Positions 27,636 through 36,101 of a stretch of DNA of 64,000 nucleotides are shown here, in pieces. Every line of letters starts with the position of its first letter. The stretch's first letter is position 1. Under the pieces are notes generated by a model, which was not told where the DNA came from, made no database searches, and saw nothing but the letters and a program-made list of their open reading frames with translations. A program made the translations under genes and the position numbers. This DNA comes from Marinomonas rhizomae (GTDB lineage Bacteria > Pseudomonadota > Gammaproteobacteria > Pseudomonadales > Marinomonadaceae), in NCBI RefSeq assembly GCF_024397855.1, contig NZ_CP073343.1, positions 1,798,001 through 1,862,000 on the forward strand, read 5' to 3'.

Positions 27636-29306
27636 TTAGATTGAATCTCTATAGCTAAAGGCTGAATATCCCATTGCTTCTTCCATAAGAGTGTCTCGAT
27701 CGTAGATGTCGTTACGGAATTCCAGCATGCCATTTGCATTTGGCACCACCGTGAAGTAAACCAAATAAACAGGGATATAAGTTGGTAGGGTGATTACCGT
27801 ATTGCTTCCTGTTTTAAGTGAGCGGTTCATATCATTAAATTGTTTGCTGCCTTTAGTTATTTCTCTTGCAAACTCCGCTGGGTTTTCTAGTCGTACACAG
27901 CCAGAGCTAAAGGCTCTGTCTTCCTCTCGAAATAGATGTTTTGACGGTGTGTCATGCAAATAAATTTCGTTTTTGTTTGGAAACATAAATTTGTACTGCC
28001 CAAGTGCGTTACCCTCATCAGGTTCTTGCTCGAAGCGATAGGCTAGCTTGTCTTCGCGGATTTCTTTCCAGTTGATTTTGGTAGAATCAAGCTCTTTTGC
28101 GCCAATGCTCCAGCTTGAGTAAAGCTTGTAGCCATGTTTAACCAAATAATTTGGATCTACCTGTAGTTTAGGGAGTAGGTTCTCTCTAGCGATGCGGTGC
28201 GGTACACGCCAAGTTGGATTGGTGACCATATATGTCATCAGGCCTTTGAATACCGGTGTTTTTCTATCTGGCTTGCCGATAACCGCTTTCATAGAGGTGA
28301 GCTCGCCATTTAAGTGCATATTGACCGTATAATTGGTGAGATCAACCCAGATGCGGTTTGCTTCCAGTTCGCTTGGTAGCCAGCGCCATCTTTCTAAGTT
28401 GTAAGCGATTTGTTTTGCGCGGGTTTTTAGTGGAACATTGAGCATTTCGATCGTTTTAGAGCCGGCAGCACCATCAGCGGTAATATGATGGCGTTGTTGA
28501 AAGCGCATTAGGGCATCTTTAAGGCGTATATCAAATTGCTCTTCATTTACTTTTCGAGTTGAAAAGCGAATGTCCCCGAGTTGAACTAATCTTGCTCTGA
28601 GTTGTGCTACTCGTGGGCCCTCATCGCCTGCGGATAGCGGAACGCCGGCGCTAACAAAAATGTCTTTTTCTTTTTCAGCTAAATCTTGGTAATACACTAG
28701 CCACTTTTGTAAAACTTGGTATTGAGGGCTTCGAGGAGCTAATAATGGTAATGAATTAACCATGTTTGTTGCCGAGTCAATATACAACAGGTCTTTCCAA
28801 TTGTTGTTTGGGGCATCTAGCTGCCAATTAGGGTCAATTAACAATGGTTCGTAGCGGCCATTACTTAAGTCATGTGCGTAACTGGTTAAAGCGATCGTTG
28901 CTATAACATCCATTTCGGCAAGCTGTTGAGGTGTTGGCTGTTTTAGAGCTAGGTATTCTTTGATAATGTTTGCGTGGTAGTGAATCGGATTAAGTCCGTG
29001 AGTATAAGACTGTTCGAGTATGTCGACCAGTTTGTATATAGACATGTTTATTTTTTTGTCTTTTATCCATATAGGGTCATAGTCACGATTTTGGTAGGCT
29101 TCAAGAACGCTCTGATTGGGGAGAGCTTGTCCAGCAACTGGAGTAAAGGCGTTTAGAGTTAGTGACACCTGATCTTTTACACTACTTTCTATTTGTGATT
29201 CGCTTGGCGGTACGACAACAAACTGTTTGTTTGAGCCAGATGAAGAGCAAGCGCTGAGTATCAAGCTGACACAAAGTAGCGGGAGTAGTTTTTTCGCAGA
29301 TGTCAT
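27636..29306 (-). CDS. L,D-transpeptidase family lipoprotein (YcbB/LdtD type)
   Basis: 556 aa. A lipobox LSAC with Cys20 replaces the usual membrane anchor of YcbB. An N-terminal scaffold domain is followed by a peptidoglycan-binding repeat (about 222-290; [15 protein letters not shown] and [18 protein letters not shown]) and a YkuD catalytic domain (about 315-480) with IYLHDTP and [10 protein letters not shown], giving the catalytic His and Cys. It should form 3-3 crosslinks or attach proteins in peptidoglycan. The start overlaps the end of the YkgJ-like gene by 4 bp. Confidence 0.92.
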   Translation of the reverse strand: MTSAKKLLPLLCVSLILSACSSSGSNKQFVVVPPSESQIESSVKDQVSLTLNAFTPVAGQALPNQSVLEAYQNRDYDPIWIKDKKINMSIYKLVDILEQSYTHGLNPIHYHANIIKEYLALKQPTPQQLAEMDVIATIALTSYAHDLSNGRYEPLLIDPNWQLDAPNNNWKDLLYIDSATNMVNSLPLLAPRSPQYQVLQKWLVYYQDLAEKEKDIFVSAGVPLSAGDEGPRVAQLRARLVQLGDIRFSTRKVNEEQFDIRLKDALMRFQQRHHITADGAAGSKTIEMLNVPLKTRAKQIAYNLERWRWLPSELEANRIWVDLTNYTVNMHLNGELTSMKAVIGKPDRKTPVFKGLMTYMVTNPTWRVPHRIARENLLPKLQVDPNYLVKHGYKLYSSWSIGAKELDSTKINWKEIREDKLAYRFEQEPDEGNALGQYKFMFPNKNEIYLHDTPSKHLFREEDRAFSSGCVRLENPAEFAREITKGSKQFNDMNRSLKTGSNTVITLPTYIPVYLVYFTVVPNANGMLEFRNDIYDRDTLMEEAMGYSAFSYRDSI

Positions 29307-29590
29307 TGATATTTCCTTTTTAATGAACGGGTATTTATTGGGCTTGTAGCAACTTCAAGATGGGATAATATATTGATGGCTTCTTCTCTATTATTGCCGC
29401 AAATATATTCTTCAGCCGTAAAATCTGCGCATACAATTGGTCTCGCAGGGTCGCCAAATATAGCGCAACGGTAGTCTTCTAGTAGTTGTATGCAAGGCTC
29501 CCCGGCCGCCTTTCCATTAGGCATGCCTGGGATGGGGGAGGTAATGGAAGGTGCTGTGCAACATGCACCACAACCTGACCGACATTGCAT
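29303..29590 (-). CDS. YkgJ-family cysteine cluster protein
   Basis: 95 aa. The N-terminus reads CRSGCGACC with further conserved cysteines in EPCIQL, DYRCAIF, PIVCADF and YICG, the pattern of the zinc- or iron-chelating YkgJ family. Function unknown. First of a two-gene unit with the L,D-transpeptidase (ATGA overlap). Confidence 0.88.
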   Translation of the reverse strand: MQCRSGCGACCTAPSITSPIPGMPNGKAAGEPCIQLLEDYRCAIFGDPARPIVCADFTAEEYICGNNREEAINILSHLEVATSPINTRSLKRKYQ

Positions 29591-29768
29591 AATTGGTAGC
29601 CTTGCTTAAAATGATTGAATGTAATGTTAATGTTGTAAACTTTGCTGTTTATTTACAAACCAGCATTTTGATCGTCATTTTAGAGTATCGTAATCGTGGG
29701 TCATAGGGGATAATTGTAAATATAGTTAAAAAAGTACAGGTGTCACTTTTTAGGGTGGAGTTTTACTC

Positions 29769-31016
29769 ATGGTACTAGAGAAAAGAATATTGGTGGTTGA
29801 GGATAGTCCTGTTGTATTGAGGATCCTTCATCATTTGCTTTCCCAAAATTCTATTTTCACACCAGTGTTGTGCGCTTCTTATGAAGAAGCGCAAGATGAA
29901 CTGGCCAAGTCAGACGAGGCTTTTTTTGCTGCTATTGTGGACCTAGATTTACCTGAAGCAGAAAGTGGTGAAATTGTAGATCTAGTATTGTCGAAAAAAA
30001 TTCCATGTGTGGTTTTGACTGCTAATTTTGATGATAAGTTGCGACTTAGTCTTTTAAACAAAGGTGTTTTAGATTACATCACAAAAGACAGTCGATATTC
30101 ATTTGATAATGTCATCAAAGTGATTGAGCGACTAAATAAGAATCAAGGGCTCAAGGTTTTGGTGGCGGAGGATTCGTCAACAAGTCGTTTATTCATTAGG
30201 ATTTTACTTGAGCAGTATTGCTTCAACGTTATAGAAGCAGTAAATGGTCAAGAGGCTTTGGCTAAGCTTGAAGAAGACTCTGAGATTAGGATGCTTATTG
30301 CTGATCATAATATGCCTTTGGTAAGCGGTTATGATTTGGTGAGAATGTTGAGGTGTAACTCTCGCTTTCAAGATCTGGTGATTATAGGGTTATCTGCTGA
30401 AGGGGATAATGCCTTATCTGCCAAGTTTATCAAGGCAGGCGCTAACGATTTTCTTAAAAAGCCTTTCTATCATGAAGAGTTTCACTGCCGTGTGGTGCAT
30501 AGCCTTGAGGCGCAAGAAATGCTAGAGACCATTCGTGATTTGGCGAGCATTGATCCGCTTACTAAGCTTAAGAATAGGCGCTATTTGTTTGACCAAGGGG
30601 AGTTACTATTTCGAGACGGCTCTGTTGAAATTGTAGCGGCAGTATTGAATCTCGACGCCTTTAAAAGTATTAATGAGACATATGGTCATCTTGCTGGTGA
30701 TAGTTTGTTGGGGGCGGTAGGGCAAGAAATTCAGGCTGCTTTTTCAGATATGTTGGTGTGTCGGTTTGGTGGTGATGAGTTTTGCATTATATCCACTGCA
30801 GGTAGTCAGAATTTAATTGATAGATTAAACGCATTTTTGGTTCTTTTTCGTCAGAAAGAGTTTACCGAGGCAAAAATATCCGTAACATTTAGTGTGGGAA
30901 TAACTTGTCAGCGAACGGATCAATTTGAAGTGTCAATTCAAAGGGCTGGTCAGCTAGCCCAAAAAGCAAAGCTTGCAGGTAAAAACAGAATTCTTTCTGA
31001 TATGGAAGGAAGCTAA
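29769..31016 (+). CDS. Response regulator with two receiver domains and a GGDEF domain
   Basis: 415 aa. The first receiver (about 5-120) opens RILVVEDSPVV with acceptor candidates in IVDLDLPEA; the second (about 130-250) opens KVLVAEDSSTS with its acceptor Asp near 178 in ADHNMP. The GGDEF domain (about 260-412) keeps RFGGDEFCII near 332. No RxxD I-site stands at the usual distance, so product inhibition may be missing. A PleD-like soluble diguanylate cyclase. GGGTGGAG upstream of the ATG. No sensor kinase is adjacent. Confidence 0.93.
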   Translation: MVLEKRILVVEDSPVVLRILHHLLSQNSIFTPVLCASYEEAQDELAKSDEAFFAAIVDLDLPEAESGEIVDLVLSKKIPCVVLTANFDDKLRLSLLNKGVLDYITKDSRYSFDNVIKVIERLNKNQGLKVLVAEDSSTSRLFIRILLEQYCFNVIEAVNGQEALAKLEEDSEIRMLIADHNMPLVSGYDLVRMLRCNSRFQDLVIIGLSAEGDNALSAKFIKAGANDFLKKPFYHEEFHCRVVHSLEAQEMLETIRDLASIDPLTKLKNRRYLFDQGELLFRDGSVEIVAAVLNLDAFKSINETYGHLAGDSLLGAVGQEIQAAFSDMLVCRFGGDEFCIISTAGSQNLIDRLNAFLVLFRQKEFTEAKISVTFSVGITCQRTDQFEVSIQRAGQLAQKAKLAGKNRILSDMEGS

Positions 31017-31227
31017 AATCTGATCTGATAATGACACCTTTTTACATCTATCTAGTAATTCATTCCATTTTCCAAAGCATCAATCTCTAATATCCAGTAA
31101 ATATGCAAGCTTGTCGTTTGGGGTTTTATCTTGGCGTCATACCCTTATAGTAATAGATAAGACTTTAAAAGGCCGTGGCGTTTTAATATTCGCGTCTCGT
31201 TCCTTGAAACGTAGAAGGAGGCAGGTT

Positions 31228-31881
31228 ATGAGTAAAACTCTCGTTATAGGTGCAAGTGGTCAAATTGGTCAGTTGATAACGAAGACACTTGTTGAGTCAA
31301 AAGAAGTTGCTCGTGCTCTGGTGCGAGATAAAAGTAAGCTGGATGAATTTAAAGACAGTGAGCTGGAGATAGTCGAGGCTGATCTTGAAGAAGATTTTAG
31401 TCATGCATTTGATGGTATTGATAATGTGATTTTTGTGGCTGGTTCTGGTGGCTCAACAGGTGCGGATAAAACCTTGCTGATTGATTTGTGGGCTGCTAAA
31501 AAAGCCGTCGACTATGCACAAAAAAACAATGTTAAACAGTTTATTATGTTGAGCAGTATTGGTGCTGACGATCCAGATGCCATGGAGTCTGATATTAAGC
31601 CGTACCTAGTGGCTAAGCACATGGCGGATCAATATCTGATGGCGTCTGGTGTGCCATACACCATTGTTCGTCCCGGCCCATTAACGAATGATGCAGGTGA
31701 AGGGAAGATTACTACTCGACGACCAACCACCATAAAAGAAATGAAGATTCCACGAGCCGATGTTGCTAAATCAATTTTATATATTCTGAGTAGAGAAGAT
31801 TTAAACGGTAAAATATTTGAGCTGTTTAATGGGTCATATGACATAGACACCATATTGTCTATAGAGTTTGATCTTAGTTGA
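31228..31881 (+). CDS. Atypical SDR / NAD(P)-binding protein (NmrA-like)
   Basis: 217 aa from ATG 31228, which follows an AAGGAGG ribosome-binding site; the longer frame from 31111 adds a basic stretch of no family character. The Rossmann motif is VIGASGQIGQLI; MLSSIGADDPD and YTIVRPGPLTND are typical of atypical SDR5-type proteins. Substrate unknown. Confidence 0.88.
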   Translation: MSKTLVIGASGQIGQLITKTLVESKEVARALVRDKSKLDEFKDSELEIVEADLEEDFSHAFDGIDNVIFVAGSGGSTGADKTLLIDLWAAKKAVDYAQKNNVKQFIMLSSIGADDPDAMESDIKPYLVAKHMADQYLMASGVPYTIVRPGPLTNDAGEGKITTRRPTTIKEMKIPRADVAKSILYILSREDLNGKIFELFNGSYDIDTILSIEFDLS

Positions 31882-31907
31882 TATGTCTCGTCCTAAAATA
31901 CGTTAAT

Positions 31908-31942
31908 AGCCCAATGCTCTATTTAGAGCATTGGGCTTTTTT
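31908..31942 (+). terminator. Intrinsic terminator
   Basis: A perfect 14-bp stem (31908-31921 with 31924-31937) with a 2-nt spacer and TTTTT, downstream of the SDR gene. Confidence 0.9.
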
Positions 31943-32001
31943 ATTAGCCGCTGTTGTTCGAGTGATTTTAGGCCTAAATTCAGATAATAAGTGATACAGC
32001 A

Positions 32002-32214
32002 CTAAGCTGGTTCAGTTTCACTGAGCTGCTCGCTTTTCGATTGCTGTAATTTTTCGGCTTGAATGCGTTTGTATATTTCTTCCCTGTGAACGCTTACTTT
32101 CTGTGGCGCTTTGATGCCAATGCGCACCTGCGTGCCTTGTATTCCTAATACCGTGACTTCCATATCATCACCGATATTAATCGTTTCACCTGGGTGTCGA
32201 GTTATGACTAGCAT
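32002..32214 (-). CDS. csrA: CsrA-family translational regulator
   Basis: 70 aa. It begins [17 protein letters not shown] and contains [22 protein letters not shown], with the RNA-contacting Arg of the VHREEI element. The tail (about 50-70) is charged and slightly longer than in E. coli CsrA. The protein binds GGA motifs in mRNA leaders. The changed opening (LVITRH rather than LILTRR) allows that it is a second CsrA-type copy in this genome. Confidence 0.92.
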   Translation of the reverse strand: MLVITRHPGETINIGDDMEVTVLGIQGTQVRIGIKAPQKVSVHREEIYKRIQAEKLQQSKSEQLSETEPA

Positions 32215-32346
32215 GATTCCTATCCTTTGGTTGTTGTCGACTATTTTAAATTACAGTTTTTATTGTCTGTCAGTCAACAGCCTAAGTTGTTTTTATTGTA
32301 AAGATAAACCTCTACGTTATTATGAAGAGGTTGGTTTGTACATAGT

Positions 32347-32997
32347 TTAGAACATTATTCGGGCTTGGGTCACAACCCCTACGACCTCTAGATCATTAGC
32401 CACTTCAATAGGCCTGTAGTTTGAATTTAGTGGTGTTAGGTAAGTGCGACCTGCGTCTACAACAAATTTTTTAAAGGTTACGTCTTTGCTGTCTGCTAAT
32501 TTCGCAACGATCAAATCACCACTATTTGCCGTTAAGGCAGGTTCAACAAGAATAAAATACCCTTCTGGGACACTAATGCCAGACGATGACATCATGTTAT
32601 CGCCAATCACTTTTAGCCAAAATGCCGTTGCAGATACCGTATCTGGTACTTCTAGGTGTTTTAGCTCTAAAGATTCTAACTCGCCTATGTTTGGCCATTG
32701 TGCAGCTTGTTGGGCTGTGATGATGGGTCTTAGGTTATTTTTAAAGGGCTGTGAGGCTTGATCATCATTGATGTAGTGAGAGGTGTTTTCTCTTACTTCA
32801 TTTGTTGTGCCCAGTAACAGCCACTCTGCGTCGCAATCAAGCGCTTTGGCTAAATTGAGTAGCTTTCGCGGGTTTTGTGTTCTGCCATCTTCGATTTTTT
32901 GCAAAGACTGCTGTGAAATGCCAACGCGCTTGGCTAGCTCTGATTGAGTTAGTCTAAGGTCGGTTCGTTTTTGTTTAACGCGTTCTGAGATGCTCAT
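32347..32997 (-). CDS. XRE/S24 CI-like repressor with the catalytic Ser replaced by Asn
   Basis: 216 aa from ATG 32997 (MSISERVKQK); the frame extends to 33033 without a better start. An XRE helix-turn-helix (about 1-62) contains LTQSELAKRVGISQQSLQKIEDG. The C-terminal S24 domain (about 120-216) aligns with lambda CI, but the GNSM serine site reads GDNM (codon AAC), while the lysine of TFKKF is kept. The Ala-Gly cleavage dipeptide is not evident in the hinge. Self-cleavage is therefore not expected. Divergent from the YdaS-like gene. Confidence 0.88.
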   Translation of the reverse strand: MSISERVKQKRTDLRLTQSELAKRVGISQQSLQKIEDGRTQNPRKLLNLAKALDCDAEWLLLGTTNEVRENTSHYINDDQASQPFKNNLRPIITAQQAAQWPNIGELESLELKHLEVPDTVSATAFWLKVIGDNMMSSSGISVPEGYFILVEPALTANSGDLIVAKLADSKDVTFKKFVVDAGRTYLTPLNSNYRPIEVANDLEVVGVVTQARIMF

Positions 32998-33020
32998 AAG
33001 GTGAATAATTACAACTTTAT

Positions 33021-33059
33021 CTGTATTTGACAAACAATAAAAGCTGTTATCAAATACAG
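33021..33059. promoter_or_regulatory. Divergent operator with an SOS (LexA) box
   Basis: A dyad CTGTATTTGA (33021-33030) / TCAAATACAG (33050-33059) spans the centre of the 84-bp gap between the repressor and the YdaS-like gene. Inside it, CTGTTATCAAATACAG (33044-33059) fits CTGT-N8-ACAG, the LexA box. TTGACA at 33027-33032 is a possible -35 for the rightward promoter. Both autoregulation and LexA control are likely. Confidence 0.7.
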
Positions 33060-33081
33060 TAAAGGTTGTTAAGGAGGTTAT

Positions 33082-33297
33082 ATGTCAGCCATTGCAAAAG
33101 CAGTCGAAATTGTAGGAAGCCAAACTGCACTCGCGCACATCTTAGGAGTTAAGCAAGCTCACGTTTGGAACTGGTTACACATTCATAAACGTTCGCCAGC
33201 AAAATACATACGGCGAATTTCTTTGGCGACAAATGGACAAGTTAGTGAAAGTGAATTGCTTAAGGACCATGAACCTGACGTTTGTCGTGGTAGTTAA
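33082..33297 (+). CDS. YdaS/Cro-like DNA-binding protein
   Basis: 71 aa. The opening AIAKAVEIVGSQTALAHILGVKQAHVWNWL is a helix-turn-helix of the YdaS/Cro type, followed by RSPAKYIRRISLATNGQVS. In phages this partner antagonises the CI repressor. An AAGGAGG ribosome-binding site precedes the ATG. There are no other phage genes around, so it is a stand-alone switch. Confidence 0.82.
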   Translation: MSAIAKAVEIVGSQTALAHILGVKQAHVWNWLHIHKRSPAKYIRRISLATNGQVSESELLKDHEPDVCRGS

Positions 33298-33348
33298 TTT
33301 CTCATCTTTACAAAAATAGGCTAGTTTATTCGCATGCTTTAAAACATA

Positions 33349-33364
33349 CTGTACGAATATACAG
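33349..33364 (+). promoter_or_regulatory. SOS (LexA) box ahead of the UmuD-like gene
   Basis: CTGTACGAATATACAG has the CTGT-N8-ACAG form of gammaproteobacterial LexA sites. Its right end is only 15 bp from the ATG at 33380, so the transcript leader must be short or the start further upstream. Confidence 0.75.
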
Positions 33365-33379
33365 TTTGGATGTTTGTTT

Positions 33380-33832
33380 ATGCGCGTTTCTTATCTTGGT
33401 ACCTCCGAGTCTGCTGCTTTCATTGCGGCGAATAGTGTTCGAATTCCCCTTTATTCTGAATCTATGGCAATTTCTGATCTTAATGGACAGTCAGAAGAGA
33501 AGCCTGTGGATTTAAATACCTTGTGTATTCCTAACCCAGGGGCGACTTTTTTTGTGCGTGCTCAAGGTGAGTCTATGGTCAAGGAAGGCATTCATGCCGG
33601 TGATGTGCTGGTGGTGAACCGATCCTTGGCTGCGCGACATGGTGATATTGTGATTGCGTTTGAGCGTGGGAAAATGGCCGTAATGACGTTGCAATTGAAG
33701 CCCGATGTCTTGCTTCGCCCTAAGAATAAAGCGTATGCGGCGACCGTCACGCCCGTTGTAGAAAGTGAAGCGCCAAGCTTGGAAGTGTTTGGTGTTGTCA
33801 CCAGTGTTGTGCGTCAACTAGAGCGCGGTTGA
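33380..33832 (+). CDS. UmuD-like S24 protein with the catalytic Lys replaced by Met
   Basis: 150 aa from ATG 33380 (a TTG at 33374 would add two). It aligns with E. coli UmuD: FFVRAQGESMVKEGIHAGD keeps the serine, and DIVIAFERGKMAVMTLQLKP aligns with [20 protein letters not shown], so the position of Lys97 is Met (codon ATG). The Cys-Gly cleavage site before the S24 domain is also not visible. No umuC follows; the next gene is on the other strand. Possibly a regulatory or inert UmuD-type protein. Confidence 0.88.
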   Translation: MRVSYLGTSESAAFIAANSVRIPLYSESMAISDLNGQSEEKPVDLNTLCIPNPGATFFVRAQGESMVKEGIHAGDVLVVNRSLAARHGDIVIAFERGKMAVMTLQLKPDVLLRPKNKAYAATVTPVVESEAPSLEVFGVVTSVVRQLERG

Positions 33833-33851
33833 TTTTTAATTTAATAAAAAT

Positions 33852-33882
33852 ACGCCTTTCACTATTTGATAATGAAAGGCGT
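33852..33882 (-). terminator. Hairpin terminator between convergent genes
   Basis: ACGCCTTTCA (33852-33861) pairs perfectly with 33873-33882. The minus-strand transcript continues with GTATTTTTATT, so it best serves the DUF1127 gene. Confidence 0.6.
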
Positions 33883-33910
33883 GTTTGGCCATCCGGCCTA
33901 GTGGTTTACC

Positions 33911-33936
33911 GTCACCTCAGAGCCCTCTGAGGTGAC
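33911..33936. repeat. Perfect 12-bp inverted repeat
   Basis: GTCACCTCAGAG (33911-33922) and its complement (33925-33936) flank CC, just past the DUF1127 stop. No T-run on either side; perhaps an mRNA 3'-end stabiliser. Confidence 0.5.
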
Positions 33937-33943
33937 AATCTGG

Positions 33944-34159
33944 TCACCCGTCACTCGGTTGTTCTCCCGGTGGTATTTGGGCTTTCTCGTTGCTTTGACT
34001 TTCTAGGTCTTGCTTGCCAGCCAAAGGGCGGATTTGTCCGTTGTCGCGGTAGAAACCAATGTCTTTTAAGTAATGGTCATCAAGCTGACGAAACAGCTGA
34101 TTGGTGCGACGAGCTTCGAAGTATTCTTTAGCGGCGTTGAATAGGGCGATGATACTCAT
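33944..34159 (-). CDS. DUF1127 (YjiS-like) small protein
   Basis: 71 aa. RRTNQLFRQLDDHYLKDIGFYRD is the DUF1127 core, in which an Arg-rich helix precedes DIG. Some family members bind RNA and affect small-RNA or phosphate regulation. The C-terminal tail is polar. ATG preceded by GGAG. The leader contains a stable hairpin. Confidence 0.85.
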   Translation of the reverse strand: MSIIALFNAAKEYFEARRTNQLFRQLDDHYLKDIGFYRDNGQIRPLAGKQDLESQSNEKAQIPPGEQPSDG

Positions 34160-34197
34160 AAGTTTTCTCCAAAATATACATTTAATAGTGTGTTTTG

Positions 34198-34246
34198 GCG
34201 GAACTTACGGGGTGATTTCTTACAGAGGTGACCGCGTAAATTCCGC
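34198..34246 (-). promoter_or_regulatory. Leader hairpin ahead of the DUF1127 gene
   Basis: The arms 34198-34213 and 34231-34246 pair at 14 of 16 positions around a 17-nt loop. The structure lies about 40 bp upstream of the DUF1127 start on the minus strand and could act as a translational leader. Confidence 0.5.
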
Positions 34247-34259
34247 GGTCAATGGTGTA

Positions 34260-34358
34260 TTACACAGGCATTGAACGCGTGGACAAAGTTTTAATTACTC
34301 GATTATTACAGCGAGTCGCCATGGAAGAAGTAGAATGATTTAGCGTATAAATTGTCAT
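34260..34358 (-). CDS. Possible 32-aa leader peptide upstream of DUF1127
   Basis: ATG at 34358 with GGAG six bases upstream encodes 32 residues beginning MTIYTLNHSTSSMATRCNN, rich in Ser, Thr and Arg. It lies upstream of the DUF1127 gene in the same direction, with a hairpin in between. No known family. A real small ORF is plausible because of the ribosome-binding site, but unproven. Confidence 0.4.
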   Translation of the reverse strand: MTIYTLNHSTSSMATRCNNRVIKTLSTRSMPV

Positions 34359-34625
34359 TTTGCTTCTCCTTAACTTTGGGTTTTATTGATTGCGTTATGC
34401 ATTGTGTAATATTTGCTCGTTTGAGCTCCTCAATTGAGCCTTTTTTCGTGACTTATGTCAATCACTTATATTGAAATAACTTTTCTTTTTTTAATTGGCA
34501 TAAATACTTTTTGAATGTCAAAAAAACAGTCTGAATGTAGCGATATTGTGTGTGTGTTTTGCTGTACAATTCCTCGCGATTTTCCTGTGCTCTTTTTATA
34601 GTTAACAAATGTAGTAAGTGACCTC

Positions 34626-35180
34626 ATGGCAACGAAAGCAACAATTTATAAAGCATCGGTTCAAGTGTCCGATATGGATCGAAACCACTACCAAAGTTAT
34701 GAATTGACCTTGGCATTACACCCTTCTGAAACCGAAGAGCGCATGATGGTGCGTTTGGCGGCGTTTGCCTTGTTGGCTGATGAGAAAGAAGGTGGAGAGC
34801 AATTGAGTTTCAGTAAAGGTATTAGCACTGAAGACGAGCCAGATCTTTGGCAGAAAAATTACTCAGACGAAATTTTGCTTTGGATCGAGTTAGGTCAGCC
34901 AGACGAGAAGCGTTTGCGCAAAGCCTGTGGTCGCGCTCAAAACGTCGTTGTAGTGAATTACAACGATAAGTCTGATATTTGGTGGGAACAAAACAAAGGC
35001 AAGAACAGCCGTTTTGATAACATGCGAGTATTGCGTTTCCCAGAAGCTCAAGTTGAAGCATTAGCGAAGATCTGTACTCGCTCTATGCAATTGAATGTCA
35101 CCATTCAAGACAGCGAAATGTGGATTTCTGGTGAGCTAGGCGAATGCCAGATGACACCTATGTGGCGAGGCGAGCAATAA
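34626..35180 (+). CDS. yaeQ: YaeQ family protein
   Basis: 184 aa. Family features are present throughout: ATIYKASVQVSDMDRNHY, LALHPSETEERMMVRL, EDEPDLWQKNYSDEILLWIELGQPDEKRLRKA and MWISGELGECQMTP. YaeQ has a PD-(D/E)XK-like nuclease fold; its cellular role is not settled. Confidence 0.95.
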   Translation: MATKATIYKASVQVSDMDRNHYQSYELTLALHPSETEERMMVRLAAFALLADEKEGGEQLSFSKGISTEDEPDLWQKNYSDEILLWIELGQPDEKRLRKACGRAQNVVVVNYNDKSDIWWEQNKGKNSRFDNMRVLRFPEAQVEALAKICTRSMQLNVTIQDSEMWISGELGECQMTPMWRGEQ

Positions 35181-35217
35181 GCTCACCTTCGACCACAACA
35201 ATGTGCAGTTTACAGTG

Positions 35218-35961
35218 TTAAGCCTTGTGCAAAGTACGTTGGAACAGCGCAACGGCTTTGTTGTAACACTCTAAGGCTAGGGCCGGATCGTAACGATCGC
35301 CTTCGTCGCGCATGAAAGCATGCTGGCCGTTGAATTCATGCCAAGTGAATAAGCGGTCAGTATCGATCAATTGCTGGTAAATCTTCTGGCGTCCTTCCGT
35401 AGAAACATGCGGGTCTTGTTTTCCCCACACCATAGTGATTTCGCCTTGGATTTCTTTTGTGCGAGTGAAAGAGTCATTGCCTTCATCGCAAGGAATGGTA
35501 TTCGAATGAATGTCTGTTGCGTACAAGCAAAAAGCCGCTTGGATGCGAGGGTTTAACGCCGCACGATACGCCAAATGCCCACCCAAACAAACGCCCATGG
35601 TGCCAAATTGCCCCGTGCAATAATCTTGCTGTTCGAAATATTCCAGCATAGCCACGGTGTCGCTGTCATGGGCTTCTAGGGTTTTGGTGAATTTGTCCGC
35701 GTTGCCTTTGTCCTTGCCTTCATCGTCATAGCCCAACACTGTGCCGATTGGGTTAAGTTCATGAAACACTTCTGGCACAATCACCACAAAACCATGGCCA
35801 GCCATAATGGCAGCAGAGCGGGCAATTGGTGCGGTTTGTTGGAAAATCTCAGAGTAGAAAAAGATACAAGGAAAGCGACCTTCTGCTTGAGGGCGATAAA
35901 CCGTACAGCGCATGGTGCCTGTTGGCGTGTTAATATCTTGATCGTGACGTTGAATGATCAT
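35218..35961 (-). CDS. Dienelactone hydrolase family protein
   Basis: 247 aa from ATG 35961 with AAGGAA upstream; the frame extends to 36075 with no family likeness. An alpha/beta hydrolase with the cysteine nucleophile in MGVCLGGHLAY, Asp in KQDPHVS and His in GQHAFMRD. The family hydrolyses dienelactone or other esters; here a general role is likely because no aromatic pathway is nearby. Confidence 0.9.
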   Translation of the reverse strand: MIIQRHDQDINTPTGTMRCTVYRPQAEGRFPCIFFYSEIFQQTAPIARSAAIMAGHGFVVIVPEVFHELNPIGTVLGYDDEGKDKGNADKFTKTLEAHDSDTVAMLEYFEQQDYCTGQFGTMGVCLGGHLAYRAALNPRIQAAFCLYATDIHSNTIPCDEGNDSFTRTKEIQGEITMVWGKQDPHVSTEGRQKIYQQLIDTDRLFTWHEFNGQHAFMRDEGDRYDPALALECYNKAVALFQRTLHKA

Positions 35962-36101
35962 GGTTTTCCTTAAAGCAATTCGTAATTTTCCTACATGATA
36001 TTCGACCCAACCGAGATGAGCCAGCCGCAAAGCTTCCAAATAGACATAAAAGCTCTTAAATAGATAAAAAACCAAATTTAACCAACGAGTAGAAAGAAAT
36101 C

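Noticed and set aside
32347..33832. Complete prophage
   Set aside because: Only a CI-like repressor, a YdaS/Cro-like protein and a UmuD-like protein are present; there are no integrase, structural or lysis genes and no attachment repeats.
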